From CBDCMJ01 sp965218875 (GTDB lineage Bacteria > Chloroflexota > Dehalococcoidia > Lucifugimonadales > UBA3495), in contig OZ244707.1 in NCBI GenBank assembly GCA_965218875.1, positions 2,790,001 to 2,854,000 on the forward strand: a stretch of 64,000 bases of DNA. The letters are read 5' to 3'. How positions within the stretch are numbered: the first letter of the stretch is position 1; each line of letters opens with the position of its first letter. Made by a program: the position numbers and the translations under genes. Below the pieces are notes generated by a model. It ran no database searches. It was not told the origin of the DNA and was given only the letters and a program-made list of their open reading frames with translations. Shown here piece by piece: positions 34,180-42,287 of the stretch.

Positions 34180-35282
34180 CGGTCGACTTCTCCCAGGTTG
34201 ATGTCCAGGCTGCCCAGGGTCACGATCATGTCCGCCAACTTCCAGCCCACCAGCAGGTGCTCGGTTACAGTCAGATTCATCAGGGAGGGGGAGCGTATTT
34301 TGCACCGGTAAGGACTCACGCCGCCGTCGCTTACCAAGTAAAACCCCAACTCTCCCTTGGAGGCTTCAACCCTTCCGTAGGCCTCCGCCCCAGGCTCGGC
34401 TCGAAACACCAGGGGCAACTCCGCCCGCACCGGCCCGGGCTCTATCTGCTCGACGCACTGCTCCACTATGCGGACGCTTTGGTGGATCTCCTGGATGCGC
34501 ACCCAGAAGCGGTCATAGTTGTCGCCGCGGCCGGCCACCGGCACGTCGAACTCCACCCGGTCGTAGGCGTCATAGGGGTCCATCTTCCGCCAGTCCCAGG
34601 CCAGGCCGCAGGCCCGCAGCACTGGGCCGCTGACCGAGCCGTTGATGGCCATGTCCAACGGCAGAGTGGCGACGTCGCGGCAGCGCACCATCACGATCTC
34701 GTTTTCCAGCACCAGCCGCTGTATCTCGGAGAACTCCGCCCGGAATACTTGCAAGAAGCTGTCCAAGGCGGGCCAAAAGTCCTGGGGAGCGTCGAAAAAG
34801 ACGCCGCCGGGACGGGCGTAGCTCACCGTGATCCTGGCGCCGCACAGCATCTCGAACAGCTCCAGGATCCGCTCCCGGGTCCTGAAGCAGTACATCAAGG
34901 GCGTGCCCAGGGTCCCCAGGTCCTGGAGGAAAAAGCCGATGCCCATGAGGTGGCTGGCGATACGCTGCAGCTCGGCGGAAATGGTGCGCAGGTACTGACC
35001 CCGGGGCGGGGCCTCGATACCCAGCAGCTTCTCCACCCCCAGGCAGTAGGCCTGGTTGTTGATCATGGAAGACACGTAGTCCAGCCGGTCGGTCAGCGTC
35101 ACTATCTGGACGTAGGTCCGTTCTTCAGCCAGCTTTTCCGTGCCCCGGTGCAGGTAGCCGAATACCGGCTCCACCTCGATGATCTCTTCCCCATCGAAGG
35201 TCACCCTAAGCCGGAACACCCCGTGGGTGCTGGGGTGCTGGGGCCCTATGTTCACCGTCATGGGCTCGGTGCGAATCGTCAT
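34176..35282 (-). CDS. nuoD: NADH-quinone oxidoreductase subunit D
   Basis: The 49-kDa-type subunit, related to NiFe hydrogenase large subunits, that forms the quinone pocket with NuoB. The 368-residue protein starts MTIRTEPMTVNIGPQHPSTHGVFRLRV, a region holding the quinone-site His, and has EPVFGYLHRGTEKLAEERTY, the CLGVEKLLGIEAPPRGQYLR segment and RSPSLMNLTVTEHLLVG. The ending GSLDINLGEVDR is typical. I chose ATG 35282; an upstream ATG at 35342 would add 20 unsupported residues. The gene follows nuoC by about 106 bases, the widest gap in this part of the operon. Confidence 0.95.
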   Translation of the reverse strand: MTIRTEPMTVNIGPQHPSTHGVFRLRVTFDGEEIIEVEPVFGYLHRGTEKLAEERTYVQIVTLTDRLDYVSSMINNQAYCLGVEKLLGIEAPPRGQYLRTISAELQRIASHLMGIGFFLQDLGTLGTPLMYCFRTRERILELFEMLCGARITVSYARPGGVFFDAPQDFWPALDSFLQVFRAEFSEIQRLVLENEIVMVRCRDVATLPLDMAINGSVSGPVLRACGLAWDWRKMDPYDAYDRVEFDVPVAGRGDNYDRFWVRIQEIHQSVRIVEQCVEQIEPGPVRAELPLVFRAEPGAEAYGRVEASKGELGFYLVSDGGVSPYRCKIRSPSLMNLTVTEHLLVGWKLADMIVTLGSLDINLGEVDR

Positions 35283-35388
35283 GTCGTTCCGGCTTGCGTT
35301 TCTCGGCTCGCGTTCTCCGGCTGGAAAACGGAGGGCGGTCAACCCTCGGCGTCGCGGTTGAAGCCTGGCGCAGCCCCCGCAACGACGG

Positions 35389-35832
35389 TTACAGGTAGTC
35401 CTTGCGCAGGGGATGGCCTTCGAAGCCTTCCCACAGCATGATGCGTTTCAGGTTGGGGTGGCCCTCGAAGTGGATGCCCATGAGGTCCCATATCTCCCGC
35501 TCCTGAAAGTCCGCGCCGCGCCACAGGTGGTACACCGAGGGGAGGCGCAGGTCTTCCCGGCCCGGCACCCTGGTCTTCATCACCGCCGTGTGTTGAAGGC
35601 GGAGGGAGGTCAGGAAATAGACGACCTCGAAATGCCCGATGAAGTCCACGGCGCTTACGGAGTTCAGAAACTGGAAGTCCAGGTCCGGGTCTTCCTTGAG
35701 GAAGCCGGCCGCCTGGGCCAGGTTTTCGGGCTTGACCCAGACCGCGCCGTCGTCCCATCCCTCCACCGAGCCCGCCACGGCGTCGGCCAGGCGTTCCGCC
35801 AGCACTCCTCCCGCCAGGGCCCGCACCGGCAT
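35389..35832 (-). CDS. nuoC: NADH-quinone oxidoreductase subunit C
   Basis: The 30-kDa-type peripheral arm subunit. The 147-residue protein contains FEVVYFLTSLRLQHTAVMKTRV and the family signature LPSVYHLWRGADFQEREIWDLMGIHFEGHPNLKRIMLWEGFEGHPLRKDY. The length is normal for a stand-alone NuoC, not fused to NuoD. Its ATG overlaps the nuoB stop by one base (ATGA-type junction). Confidence 0.94.
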   Translation of the reverse strand: MPVRALAGGVLAERLADAVAGSVEGWDDGAVWVKPENLAQAAGFLKEDPDLDFQFLNSVSAVDFIGHFEVVYFLTSLRLQHTAVMKTRVPGREDLRLPSVYHLWRGADFQEREIWDLMGIHFEGHPNLKRIMLWEGFEGHPLRKDYL

Positions 35833-36521
35833 CAGGAGGCCTCACCCCGGGGTCCCGGGTCTTCTGCGGCATCGGCCTCGGGAGTAGCGGCCCCGGCAGA
35901 ATCCGGCTTCCGGTTGACGGAGAAGTCGCCCAGGTGCCGGTATTTTCTTATTTTCTCGTGAAGGGCCATAACGCCGTACAAGAGGGCGTCGGGCCGGGGC
36001 GGGCAGCCCGGAACATACACGTCCACGGGGATCACGTGGTCCACCCCCGGGACCACGCTGTAGGAACCGAAGTAGGGCCCGCCGCTGGTGGCGCACACCC
36101 CCATGGATATCACCCACTTGGGGTCGCCCATCTGGTCGTAGATGCGGCGAATGGCCGGGGCCATCTTCCAGGTGACGGTGCCGGCCACGATCATCAGGTC
36201 GGCCTGCCTCGGCGAGGCGCGAAAGACCTCCATGCCAAAGCGGGCTATGTCGAAACGCCCCATGGCCGTGGCCATCATCTCGAAGGCGCAACAGGCCAGC
36301 CCGAAGCTAACCGGCCACAATGCCGACTTGCGGCCCCAATTGACCAGGGCGTCCACCGAGGTGACCACCAGGTTGCCCTTCAGGTCATCGGGAACGTCGA
36401 TGCTGGGTTCGGACAGGGGCGCGAGGGAGGTATCCTTGAGGTTCTGTACCGTGGAGCCTTCCTCCCGGTCTATGGCCCAAGTCCTGGAGTTGAGCGGGCC
36501 GTCCCCCTTAGAGATCTCCAT
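35832..36521 (-). CDS. nuoB: NADH-quinone oxidoreductase subunit B
   Basis: Holds cluster N2, the last before quinone. The 229-residue protein has the vicinal cysteines in FGLACCAFEMMATAM, plus the ligands in GVCATSGGPYFGSY and YVPGCPPRPDALLYG. The N-terminal 45 residues and the C-terminal 35 (NRKPDSAGAATPEADAAEDP onward) are less conserved and make it longer than the usual 160-190. The start ATG at 36521 lies 12 bases after nuoA. Confidence 0.95.
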   Translation of the reverse strand: MEISKGDGPLNSRTWAIDREEGSTVQNLKDTSLAPLSEPSIDVPDDLKGNLVVTSVDALVNWGRKSALWPVSFGLACCAFEMMATAMGRFDIARFGMEVFRASPRQADLMIVAGTVTWKMAPAIRRIYDQMGDPKWVISMGVCATSGGPYFGSYSVVPGVDHVIPVDVYVPGCPPRPDALLYGVMALHEKIRKYRHLGDFSVNRKPDSAGAATPEADAAEDPGPRGEAS

Positions 36522-36533
36522 GACGGCTCCTTT

Positions 36534-36917
36534 CTATCCCCACTCGAGGTCGCGCTTGCGCCAGGCGTAGGCCCACCCCACTAGAAGGATAGCCACGAAG
36601 GCCGCCATTTCTATGAGGGCGAATAGCTCCAGCCTGAGGAACTTGGAGGCCCAGGGGTAGAGGAAGATCACCTCGATATCGAAGATGACGAACAGCACCG
36701 CGTACATGTAGTAGCGGAAGTTGAACTGGAGCCACCGGCCCCCGATGGCCTCCATGCCACACTCGTAGGTGTCCTGCTTCACCGGGGTCGGGTTGCTGGG
36801 ACGAATCCCCGCCCGGGAGGCAGCCCAAGACATGAGCAGCATACTGGCGGGAACAATGAACGATACGGCCACCAGAATGGCAATCAGGCCGTATTGCCGA
36901 AGGTAGTCGTCTTGCAT
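36534..36917 (-). CDS. nuoA: NADH-quinone oxidoreductase subunit A
   Basis: Three-helix membrane subunit and first gene of the cluster. The 127-residue protein has the conserved loop PVKQDTYECGMEAIGGRWLQFNFRYYMYAVLFVIFDIEVIFLYPWA. The order from here is A-B-C-D-H-I-J-K-x-L-M-N; the nuoE, nuoF and nuoG genes for the NADH-oxidising module are absent, and the sequence gives no hint of where electrons enter. An extended -10 promoter is at 36988-36996. Confidence 0.95.
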   Translation of the reverse strand: MQDDYLRQYGLIAILVAVSFIVPASMLLMSWAASRAGIRPSNPTPVKQDTYECGMEAIGGRWLQFNFRYYMYAVLFVIFDIEVIFLYPWASKFLRLELFALIEMAAFVAILLVGWAYAWRKRDLEWG

Positions 36918-36987
36918 CGGCCTCTGCTCGTCCCCCCACTGCTGTACACACGGCGGCCCGGGAAAATCGGGCGGCGCTCAGCTTGGG

Positions 36988-36996
36988 ATTATACCA
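36988..36996 (-). promoter_or_regulatory. Extended -10 promoter of the nuo operon
   Basis: TGG-TATAAT on the minus strand, about 70 bases upstream of nuoA. There is no -35 match at 17 bases, as with the other TGN-TATAAT promoters in the window. Confidence 0.5.
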
Positions 36997-37060
36997 TGGG
37001 CCGCCGCCGCCGGGTAGTGAAACCTTGCACAAACGCAGGGCTATTCACGGGGCTATTCAA

Positions 37061-37173
37061 TTGTCACCCCGAGTCCGCCTGTAGCGGACGGGGGGCCTAA
37101 AGTCCTTGCCTGTGCTGCCGGCCCGGCCGCAAGGATTTTTGGATTTCTCCTCGCTCCGCTACTCGAAATGACA
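37061..37173. repeat. REP/MITE-like inverted repeat element, copy 5
   Basis: The left arm begins TTGTCACCCCGAGTCCGCC; the right arm ends CTCCGCTACTCGAAATGACA. Both arms carry the TGTCA..CGAG..GCGGA core in opposite orientation, with an internal GC-rich spacer of about 45 bases. Confidence 0.7.
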
Positions 37174-37641
37174 TGAGATGGGTGCTGTATTCACTTGGCC
37201 TGAAGAATTGAATGACCCTGGGTAGCTGCCGCCTCTCCCTTGACAGCCCCGAAAGCCAATGCCCAAGCTGAGACCATAGCCTCCACACGCCAACGGCCCA
37301 AAACCCCTCAACGCCCTTCGACCGGTGGCTGGCCGCCAGCCACTCCCACCGGCCACTCCCACCAGTCGCTCCAATGGAAGGCCGGTAGGATTTCGCCCCG
37401 TGACCGATTCGTTCCCTATTCGTTCCACAGAGAAAACGAATCCAACCCCGCCGTCATCGAAGACCTGGTCCAAGCCGCCGGCGAAGGCTAAGCCATGCCG
37501 CCATGCCCGGCGATGTTTCTCCCCGGAGGCAAACGCTGGTACCATGTAGCCGCGGCATACCTCGCCGCAGCTCGGAGCGCCCCGACGGCCCCAGACCGAC
37601 TCCCGGCCCCAGTACCGGGCCGGCCCAGAGGTGGAGACCAC

Positions 37642-38880
37642 ATGGCCAACTCCGGACCCCTCGCGGGGCTGAAAGTCCTGGACCTGTCCATCATCGTCGC
37701 GGGCGGCACCGCCAGCAGCTTGCTGGCCGATTTCGGCGCCGAGGTGGTCAAGGTGGAGCGGCCGGGGAGCGGCGACCCGTTGCGCAGTTGGGGCCCCTTT
37801 TCCGGCGGCGTATCCCTGTGGTGGAAGGTCCACTCGCGCAACAAGAAATCCGTCACGCTGAACCTGGGGGACCCAGAGGGCCAGGCTCTGCTCAAGCGGC
37901 TGGCCCAACAAGCCGATCTGTTGATCGAAGGCTTCCGGCCGGGGGTCATGGAGCGCTGGGGCCTGGGCCCCGACGCGCTGCACGCCGTGAACCCGGGACT
38001 GATAATGGTAAGGTTCTCCGGCTTCGGCCAAACCGGCCCGTACAAAGACCGGCCGGGCTTCGGGACCATCGCCGAGTGCATGAGCGGTTACGTGGGCATG
38101 ACCGGTTTCGCCGACACCCCGCCGGTATTGCCGCCGGTGCCGCTGGCCGACGAGGTGGCCGGCATCTTCGGGGCGATGTCCGGGATGATGGCCCTCTACC
38201 ATCGGGACGCTTCTAGGGGAGGCGCCGGGGGAGAGGCCGCCAGCGGCCCGGACGCCCCACGGGGCCAGGTCATCGACGTGAGCCTGTTCGAACCCCTCTT
38301 CAGGCTGTGCATCCCCCACGTCACCATGTACCATCTGCTGGGAATTTCCCGGGAGCGGGTGGGCAACGACTTCCCCGACGCCGCGCCCCGGAGCCTGTAC
38401 CGGACAGGAGACGACCGCTGGCTGGGACTGTCCGCAACCTCCCAGAGCACCTTCGAAAGCCTGGCTCACGCCATGGGAATGCCGGAACTCATCCGGGAAC
38501 CGGGGTTCGCGGACAACGCCTCGAGGCTAGACCACCGGGCAGCCCTCAACGAGGTCCTGCAGGGTTGGCTGGGGCAACGCTCCACGTCCGAGGTGATGGA
38601 CACTTTGATACCCTCAGGGGGCGTGGTTGGGCCGGTATACGACGCCGCCCAAATCGCCGATGACCCCCACTACCGGGAGAGGGACGACATCCTGGATATC
38701 GACGACCCGGAGCTTGGCCATACCCGGATGGTGGGAGTGGTGCCCAAGTTCAGCGAAACTCCCGGGGCCGTGGAGCACGCCGGACCGGTGCTTGGGGAGC
38801 ACAACGAGGGCGTGTACGGCTCGTGGCTGGGACTGGGCAACACCGAGCTGACGGAGCTCCAGGGCAGGGGAGTGATATAA
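37642..38880 (+). CDS. CaiB/BaiF family (class III) CoA-transferase
   Basis: Transfers CoA between organic acids. The 412-residue protein has the opening PLAGLKVLDLSIIVAGGTASSLLADFGAEVVKVERPGSGDPLR, then NKKSVTLNLGDPEGQALLKRL, VLIENFRPG-type LLIEGFRPGVMERWGLG, and FSGFGQTGPYKDRPGFGTIAECMSGY, where the catalytic Asp of characterised members aligns close to the RPGFG turn. A Gly/Ala-rich insert (ASRGGAGGEAASGPDAPRG) lies near residue 190. The ATG at 37642 follows GGTGGAG. The acid substrate cannot be named. rdgB follows after two bases. A second, different CaiB/BaiF gene is at the right edge of the window. Confidence 0.88.
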   Translation: MANSGPLAGLKVLDLSIIVAGGTASSLLADFGAEVVKVERPGSGDPLRSWGPFSGGVSLWWKVHSRNKKSVTLNLGDPEGQALLKRLAQQADLLIEGFRPGVMERWGLGPDALHAVNPGLIMVRFSGFGQTGPYKDRPGFGTIAECMSGYVGMTGFADTPPVLPPVPLADEVAGIFGAMSGMMALYHRDASRGGAGGEAASGPDAPRGQVIDVSLFEPLFRLCIPHVTMYHLLGISRERVGNDFPDAAPRSLYRTGDDRWLGLSATSQSTFESLAHAMGMPELIREPGFADNASRLDHRAALNEVLQGWLGQRSTSEVMDTLIPSGGVVGPVYDAAQIADDPHYRERDDILDIDDPELGHTRMVGVVPKFSETPGAVEHAGPVLGEHNEGVYGSWLGLGNTELTELQGRGVI

Positions 38881-38882
38881 GG

Positions 38883-39554
38883 GTGCCCCGGCCGCTGCTC
38901 CTCATCGCCACCAGAAACCCCGGCAAGATGCGGGAGTACCGGGGCCTTCTGGGGAGCGTCCCCTTCGACCTGGTCTCGCTGGATGACCTGGGCATACGGC
39001 AGGAAGTGGAGGAGACGGGGCAGACCTTCCGGGAAAACGCCGTGCTGAAGGCCCAAACCTATGGCGCCTTGGGCGGCGTGCTCACCCTAGCCGATGACTC
39101 CGGGCTGGAGGTGGACGCCTTGGGGGGGCGGCCGGGCATTTATTCCTCCCGCTACGGAACGGACCCCGCGGTTACGGGCCGGGCGCCTGCCTCAGACCAA
39201 GACCGGGCAGCCCTGCTGCTGCGCAACTTAGAGGGGGTGCCGTGGGAGCGGCGGACCGCCCGGTTCCGCTGCGTCCTGGCCATCGCCGCTCCGCCGGGCT
39301 CCCCTGTGCCGGGGCCGGACCGGACGGGGTTGGTCGCCGTAGTGGGGGCGGTGGCCGGGATGATACAATATGAGCCTCAGGGAAGTGAGGGCTTCGGATA
39401 CGATCCGGTCTTCTACCTGCCGTCGTACGGAATGACCATGGCCCAACTACCCCTGGAGGAGAAGAACCGGATCAGCCACCGGGCCGCCGCGGCGGGCAGG
39501 GCGGCCAAATTGCTGCATAGCCTTGGAGAGTCCATGGCGGAGCGCCCTCGATGA
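38883..39554 (+). CDS. rdgB: XTP/dITP diphosphatase (RdgB/HAM1 family)
   Basis: Hydrolyses non-canonical purine nucleotides such as dITP and XTP to keep them out of DNA and RNA. The 223-residue protein opens LLLIATRNPGKMREYRGLL with the (S/T)xNxxK motif, has DDLGIRQEVEETGQTFRENAVLKA, the metal-binding LADDSGLEVDALGGRPGIYSSRY, the substrate-specificity segment EGFGYDPVFYLPSYGMTMAQL and EEKNRISHRAAA. A Gly/Pro-rich loop (GSPVPGPDRTGLVAVVG) is longer than usual. The GTG at 38883 is two bases after the CoA-transferase stop; the frame extends upstream but overlaps that gene. Confidence 0.92.
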   Translation: MPRPLLLIATRNPGKMREYRGLLGSVPFDLVSLDDLGIRQEVEETGQTFRENAVLKAQTYGALGGVLTLADDSGLEVDALGGRPGIYSSRYGTDPAVTGRAPASDQDRAALLLRNLEGVPWERRTARFRCVLAIAAPPGSPVPGPDRTGLVAVVGAVAGMIQYEPQGSEGFGYDPVFYLPSYGMTMAQLPLEEKNRISHRAAAAGRAAKLLHSLGESMAERPR

Positions 39555-39634
39555 GATGGGTGACCGTCAGCACTCCGTCAAGGGTCCGGGTAACGCCAGT
39601 CCCCGAGTAAAGCGTCGTTGAGGAAACAGCCAGC

Positions 39635-40648
39635 TTGATCGCCGACCGATTCGGCAGGCCCATGCGGGACCTGCGGATTTCCGTTACCGACCGCTGCAAC
39701 TTCCGGTGCCCTTACTGCATGCCCGCGGAAGTCTTCGGCGAGGCCTACCAGTTTCTGCCCAGGGAGCAAATCCTCAGCTTCGAGGAAATCGCCCGCCTCA
39801 CGCGGATCTTCGCCGGCCTGGGAGTGAGGAAGGTCCGCATCACCGGGGGAGAGCCGCTGTTGCGCACGGACCTGAGCCGCCTGATCGCCATGCTCGCGGA
39901 GATCGGCGGCGTGGAAGACCTGACCCTCACCACCAACGGCTACTTGCTGGCGCAACAAGCGCAGCAGCTCAGGGACGCGGGCCTGCACCGGGTCACGGTG
40001 AGCCTGGACTCCCTGGATGAAGACACGTTCAAGAAGATGAACGGCCGCGGCCTTAGCGTCCGCCGCGTCCTCCAGGGCATCCAGCGGGCGGCCGACGCCG
40101 GACTGGCTCCCGTCAAGATCAACGCGGTGGTGCAGAAAGGGGTCAACGACCACACCGTCGTTGACCTGGCCCGGAGGTTCAAAGGCACCGGGCACGTGGT
40201 CCGGTTCATCGAGTACATGGACGTGGGCAATCTCAACGGCTGGAAACTGCAAGAGGTAGTGCCGGCCGACGAGATAATCGCGCTCATCGACGCCGAGATG
40301 CCCCTGGAACCCGTGGAGAGCGAGTACCGCGGCGAGGTGGCCATGCGCTACCGCTACCGGGACGGAAGTGGGGAGGTGGGGGTCATCGCCTCGGTCACCA
40401 AGCCCTTCTGCGGCGACTGCACCCGCTCGCGCCTGTCCACCGACGGGGCCATCTACACCTGCCTCTTCTCCGGCAAGGGGGTCAGCCTGCGCGACCCCAT
40501 GCGCGCCGGAGCCGACGACGAGGAGCTACGGTCGCTGATTGCGGGCGTATGGGGCAAGCGGTTGGACCGGTACTCGGAGGAACGGGCCGAGCTTACCGCG
40601 GCGCAGAACGCTTCTCGAAAGGTCGAGATGTACCAGATCGGCGGGTGA
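39635..40648 (+). CDS. moaA: GTP 3',8-cyclase MoaA
   Basis: Radical-SAM enzyme that starts molybdopterin synthesis, converting GTP to 3',8-cyclo-H2GTP. The 337-residue protein has the SAM cluster motif CNFRCPYCMP near residues 24-31, the SAM-binding ITGGEPLLR, TTNGYLLAQQ, and the second cluster motif C-x2-C-x13-C (CGDC through YTC) near residues 255-273. It ends in the essential Gly-Gly (QIGG). The start is TTG at 39635 after GAGGAAA. The stop overlaps the rnhA ATG (TGATG). moaC lies one gene further on, so this is a small Moco operon with RNase H in the middle. Confidence 0.95.
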   Translation: MIADRFGRPMRDLRISVTDRCNFRCPYCMPAEVFGEAYQFLPREQILSFEEIARLTRIFAGLGVRKVRITGGEPLLRTDLSRLIAMLAEIGGVEDLTLTTNGYLLAQQAQQLRDAGLHRVTVSLDSLDEDTFKKMNGRGLSVRRVLQGIQRAADAGLAPVKINAVVQKGVNDHTVVDLARRFKGTGHVVRFIEYMDVGNLNGWKLQEVVPADEIIALIDAEMPLEPVESEYRGEVAMRYRYRDGSGEVGVIASVTKPFCGDCTRSRLSTDGAIYTCLFSGKGVSLRDPMRAGADDEELRSLIAGVWGKRLDRYSEERAELTAAQNASRKVEMYQIGG

Positions 40649-41127
40649 TGGCTGGCGGCGCGGTAACCATCTATACCGACGGGGCCTGTCTCGGCAACCC
40701 CGGCCCTGGCGGGTACGGTGTGGTGGTGTTGTCGGACGGACACCGCAAAGAGCTGTCTGGCGGGTTCAGAGAGACCACCAACAACCGCATGGAGCTTATG
40801 GCCGCCATCGTGGGGCTGGAGGCCCTGGACAAAGCCGCCAAGGCCATGCTGTACAGCGATTCCAAGTACGTGGTCGACGCCATGGCCAAGGGGTGGGCCA
40901 AGCGGTGGCGGACCAACGGGTGGATGCGCAACCGCCGGGAGGCGGCGCTGAACCCGGACCTGTGGGAGAGGCTCCTGACGCTGGCGGAAGGCCACCAGGT
41001 CGACTTCAGGTGGGTGCGGGGACACCGGGGAGTGGTGGAAAACGAGCGAGTCGACAGGTTGGCCACGACCGCGGCGCGGGGGCGAGACCTGCCGCCGGAC
41101 CGGGGCTACCAGGGCTCCGGGCGTTGA
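40648..41127 (+). CDS. rnhA: Ribonuclease HI
   Basis: Cleaves RNA in RNA-DNA hybrids. The 159-residue protein has all catalytic residues: Asp in IYTDGACLGNPGPGGYG, Glu in TTNNRMELMAAIVGLEAL, Asp in LYSDSKYVVDAM and the late Asp in NERVDRLATTAA, plus the basic protrusion GWAKRWRTNGWMRNRREAALNPDLW and WVRGHRGVVEN. The ATG at 40648 overlaps the moaA stop, so translation is probably coupled. The same frame reads upstream through moaA but that is shadow. Its placement between two molybdopterin genes is unusual but looks like simple operon packing. Confidence 0.95.
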   Translation: MAGGAVTIYTDGACLGNPGPGGYGVVVLSDGHRKELSGGFRETTNNRMELMAAIVGLEALDKAAKAMLYSDSKYVVDAMAKGWAKRWRTNGWMRNRREAALNPDLWERLLTLAEGHQVDFRWVRGHRGVVENERVDRLATTAARGRDLPPDRGYQGSGR

Positions 41128-41142
41128 GCACGTGGAGGCGAC

Positions 41143-41637
41143 ATGAGCGATAAGCCCGCCCGCTCCCTGACTCACCTTGACGAGGAAGGCCGGGCCCGGA
41201 TGGTGGACGTGGGTTGGAAGCCTGCCAGCGACCGCGAGGCGACGGCGGTGGGACACCTGTCGGCGCAGCCGGAAACCCTGCGCCTGATCCAAGAAGGCCT
41301 GATGAAGAAGGGCGACGTGCTGACCATCGCCCAGTTGGCCGGGATCATGGGCGCTAAGCGCACGGCGGAGCTAATTCCGTTGTGCCATCCCCTTCCCCTC
41401 AACCGGGTCGACGTGGAACTGAAGCTGGACCTGGAGCACAGCCAGATTCAAATCAGCGCCACCGCCAGCACGTCGGCCAAGACCGGGGTGGAGATGGAGG
41501 CCCTGACCGCGGTGTCGGTGGCGGCCCTGACCGTTTACGACATGTGCAAAGCGGTGGACCGGGGCATGCGCATCGAGGCCATCCGCTTGGCGCGGAAAAG
41601 CGGCGGCCAGAGCGGGGACTTCATCCTCGAGGAGTAA
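41143..41637 (+). CDS. moaC: Cyclic pyranopterin monophosphate synthase MoaC
   Basis: Converts 3',8-cyclo-H2GTP to cyclic pyranopterin monophosphate, the step after MoaA. The 164-residue protein has the opening LTHLDEEGRARMVDVGWKP, the active-site segment GAKRTAELIPLCHPLPLNRVDVEL, and GVEMEALTAVSVAALTVYDMCKAVDRGMRI. The length is normal. It starts 15 bases after rnhA, with GGAGGCGAC upstream. Later molybdopterin genes (moaD, moaE, moeA) are not in the window. Confidence 0.95.
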   Translation: MSDKPARSLTHLDEEGRARMVDVGWKPASDREATAVGHLSAQPETLRLIQEGLMKKGDVLTIAQLAGIMGAKRTAELIPLCHPLPLNRVDVELKLDLEHSQIQISATASTSAKTGVEMEALTAVSVAALTVYDMCKAVDRGMRIEAIRLARKSGGQSGDFILEE

Positions 41638-41726
41638 CCGGCTGGGCTTAGACCCGCGGCGTCGGCTGGTGCGCCGGGCGAAAAAGACGGGCCGTGTTGG
41701 CCCCGGTCCGGGGACAACAAGCGCCG

Positions 41727-42113
41727 TCACTGTCCCCGCCGCCTCACCTCCTGGTACAACAGCCGGATAGCCGCCGACGCGTAGATTATGTAGTCCTCGG
41801 GGGACAACTCCAACTCGGTGAGTTCCTCCACCGAATCGATTTCCTCGATGCCCTGGGCTACGGGCTCCACCTTCAACTCCAGCGCGCAGATGCTGCCCTC
41901 AGGCAACACCACCACGCAGCCCTGCCCGGCCGGAGCCCCCGGGGGCGGCTCCAGCTCGACGGCCTGCAGGGTCGTCATGCCCATGAAGGCCGGAAAGGGC
42001 CGGAGGCGGGCGGCCATCTCACCCAGGCCCGAGCGCAGGCGGGCGACGGTCTCCTCCATTAGGGCGTCGGCGGCAGATACGGGCTGGTCCTCTTGGTCTC
42101 CAGGAGAGGTCAT
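41727..42113 (-). CDS. Uncharacterised 128-residue acidic protein
   Basis: I do not recognise this protein. It is acidic, with a helical N-terminal part (VSAADALMEETVARLRSGLGEMAARLR), a Pro-rich turn (LEPPPGAPAGQG), strand-like VVVLPEGSICALELKVEP, and a C-terminal helix SPEDYIIYASAAIRLLYQEVRRR. Cysteines are few. The start is supported by an unusual feature: the first 27 codons and about 20 bases of upstream DNA are repeated at 42739-42836. TATGAT lies only about 14 bases upstream of the ATG, so the transcript could be nearly leaderless. It is convergent with moaC. Confidence 0.7.
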   Translation of the reverse strand: MTSPGDQEDQPVSAADALMEETVARLRSGLGEMAARLRPFPAFMGMTTLQAVELEPPPGAPAGQGCVVVLPEGSICALELKVEPVAQGIEEIDSVEELTELELSPEDYIIYASAAIRLLYQEVRRRGQ

Positions 42114-42138
42114 AACAACGCCATCATAATACGGCAGG

Positions 42139-42235
42139 GTAGGGTAGGCCTCTGGCGAGTTACCCCGTGTTACCGGAGCACTTTTCCGTCGGCCCCCCTC
42201 CGGACCGGACGTGCGGCTTTCACCGCATCCGGCTC
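42139..42235 (-). mobile_element. Group II intron 3' remnant (domain V and VI)
   Basis: On the minus strand a 34-base segment (42235-42202) has the form of a group II intron domain V. It begins GAGCCGGA (AGC catalytic triad), pairs with the closing TCCGGTCC, and carries a GAAA tetraloop on GCGGT/GCCGC and a two-base bulge (CG/AC-type) before the last stem. It is followed by a stem GGGGGGCC...GGCCTACCC with an unpaired A, as in domain VI, and an intron-like end CCTAC at about 42139. No reverse transcriptase ORF or 5' domains are visible. One base pair (A2-C33) departs from the domain V consensus. It lies between the lipoprotein gene and the start of the 128-residue gene. Confidence 0.7.
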
Positions 42236-42287
42236 TCCGGTGTCGTTACAAAGTGGTAGTGTCTGGCCAGTGTTGGCGTTCCACAAA

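Larger units (their letters stand above)
36918..37641. other. Divergent intergenic region between nuoA and a CoA-transferase gene
   Basis: 724 bases. It holds the nuo promoter, a REP-like element (37061-37173) and a short direct repeat CCACTCCCACCGG/CCACTCCCACCAG (about 37341-37366). The weak ORFs across 37240-37641 show no family features, and the extension of the downstream gene to 37495 is not supported by a ribosome-binding site. Confidence 0.45.
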
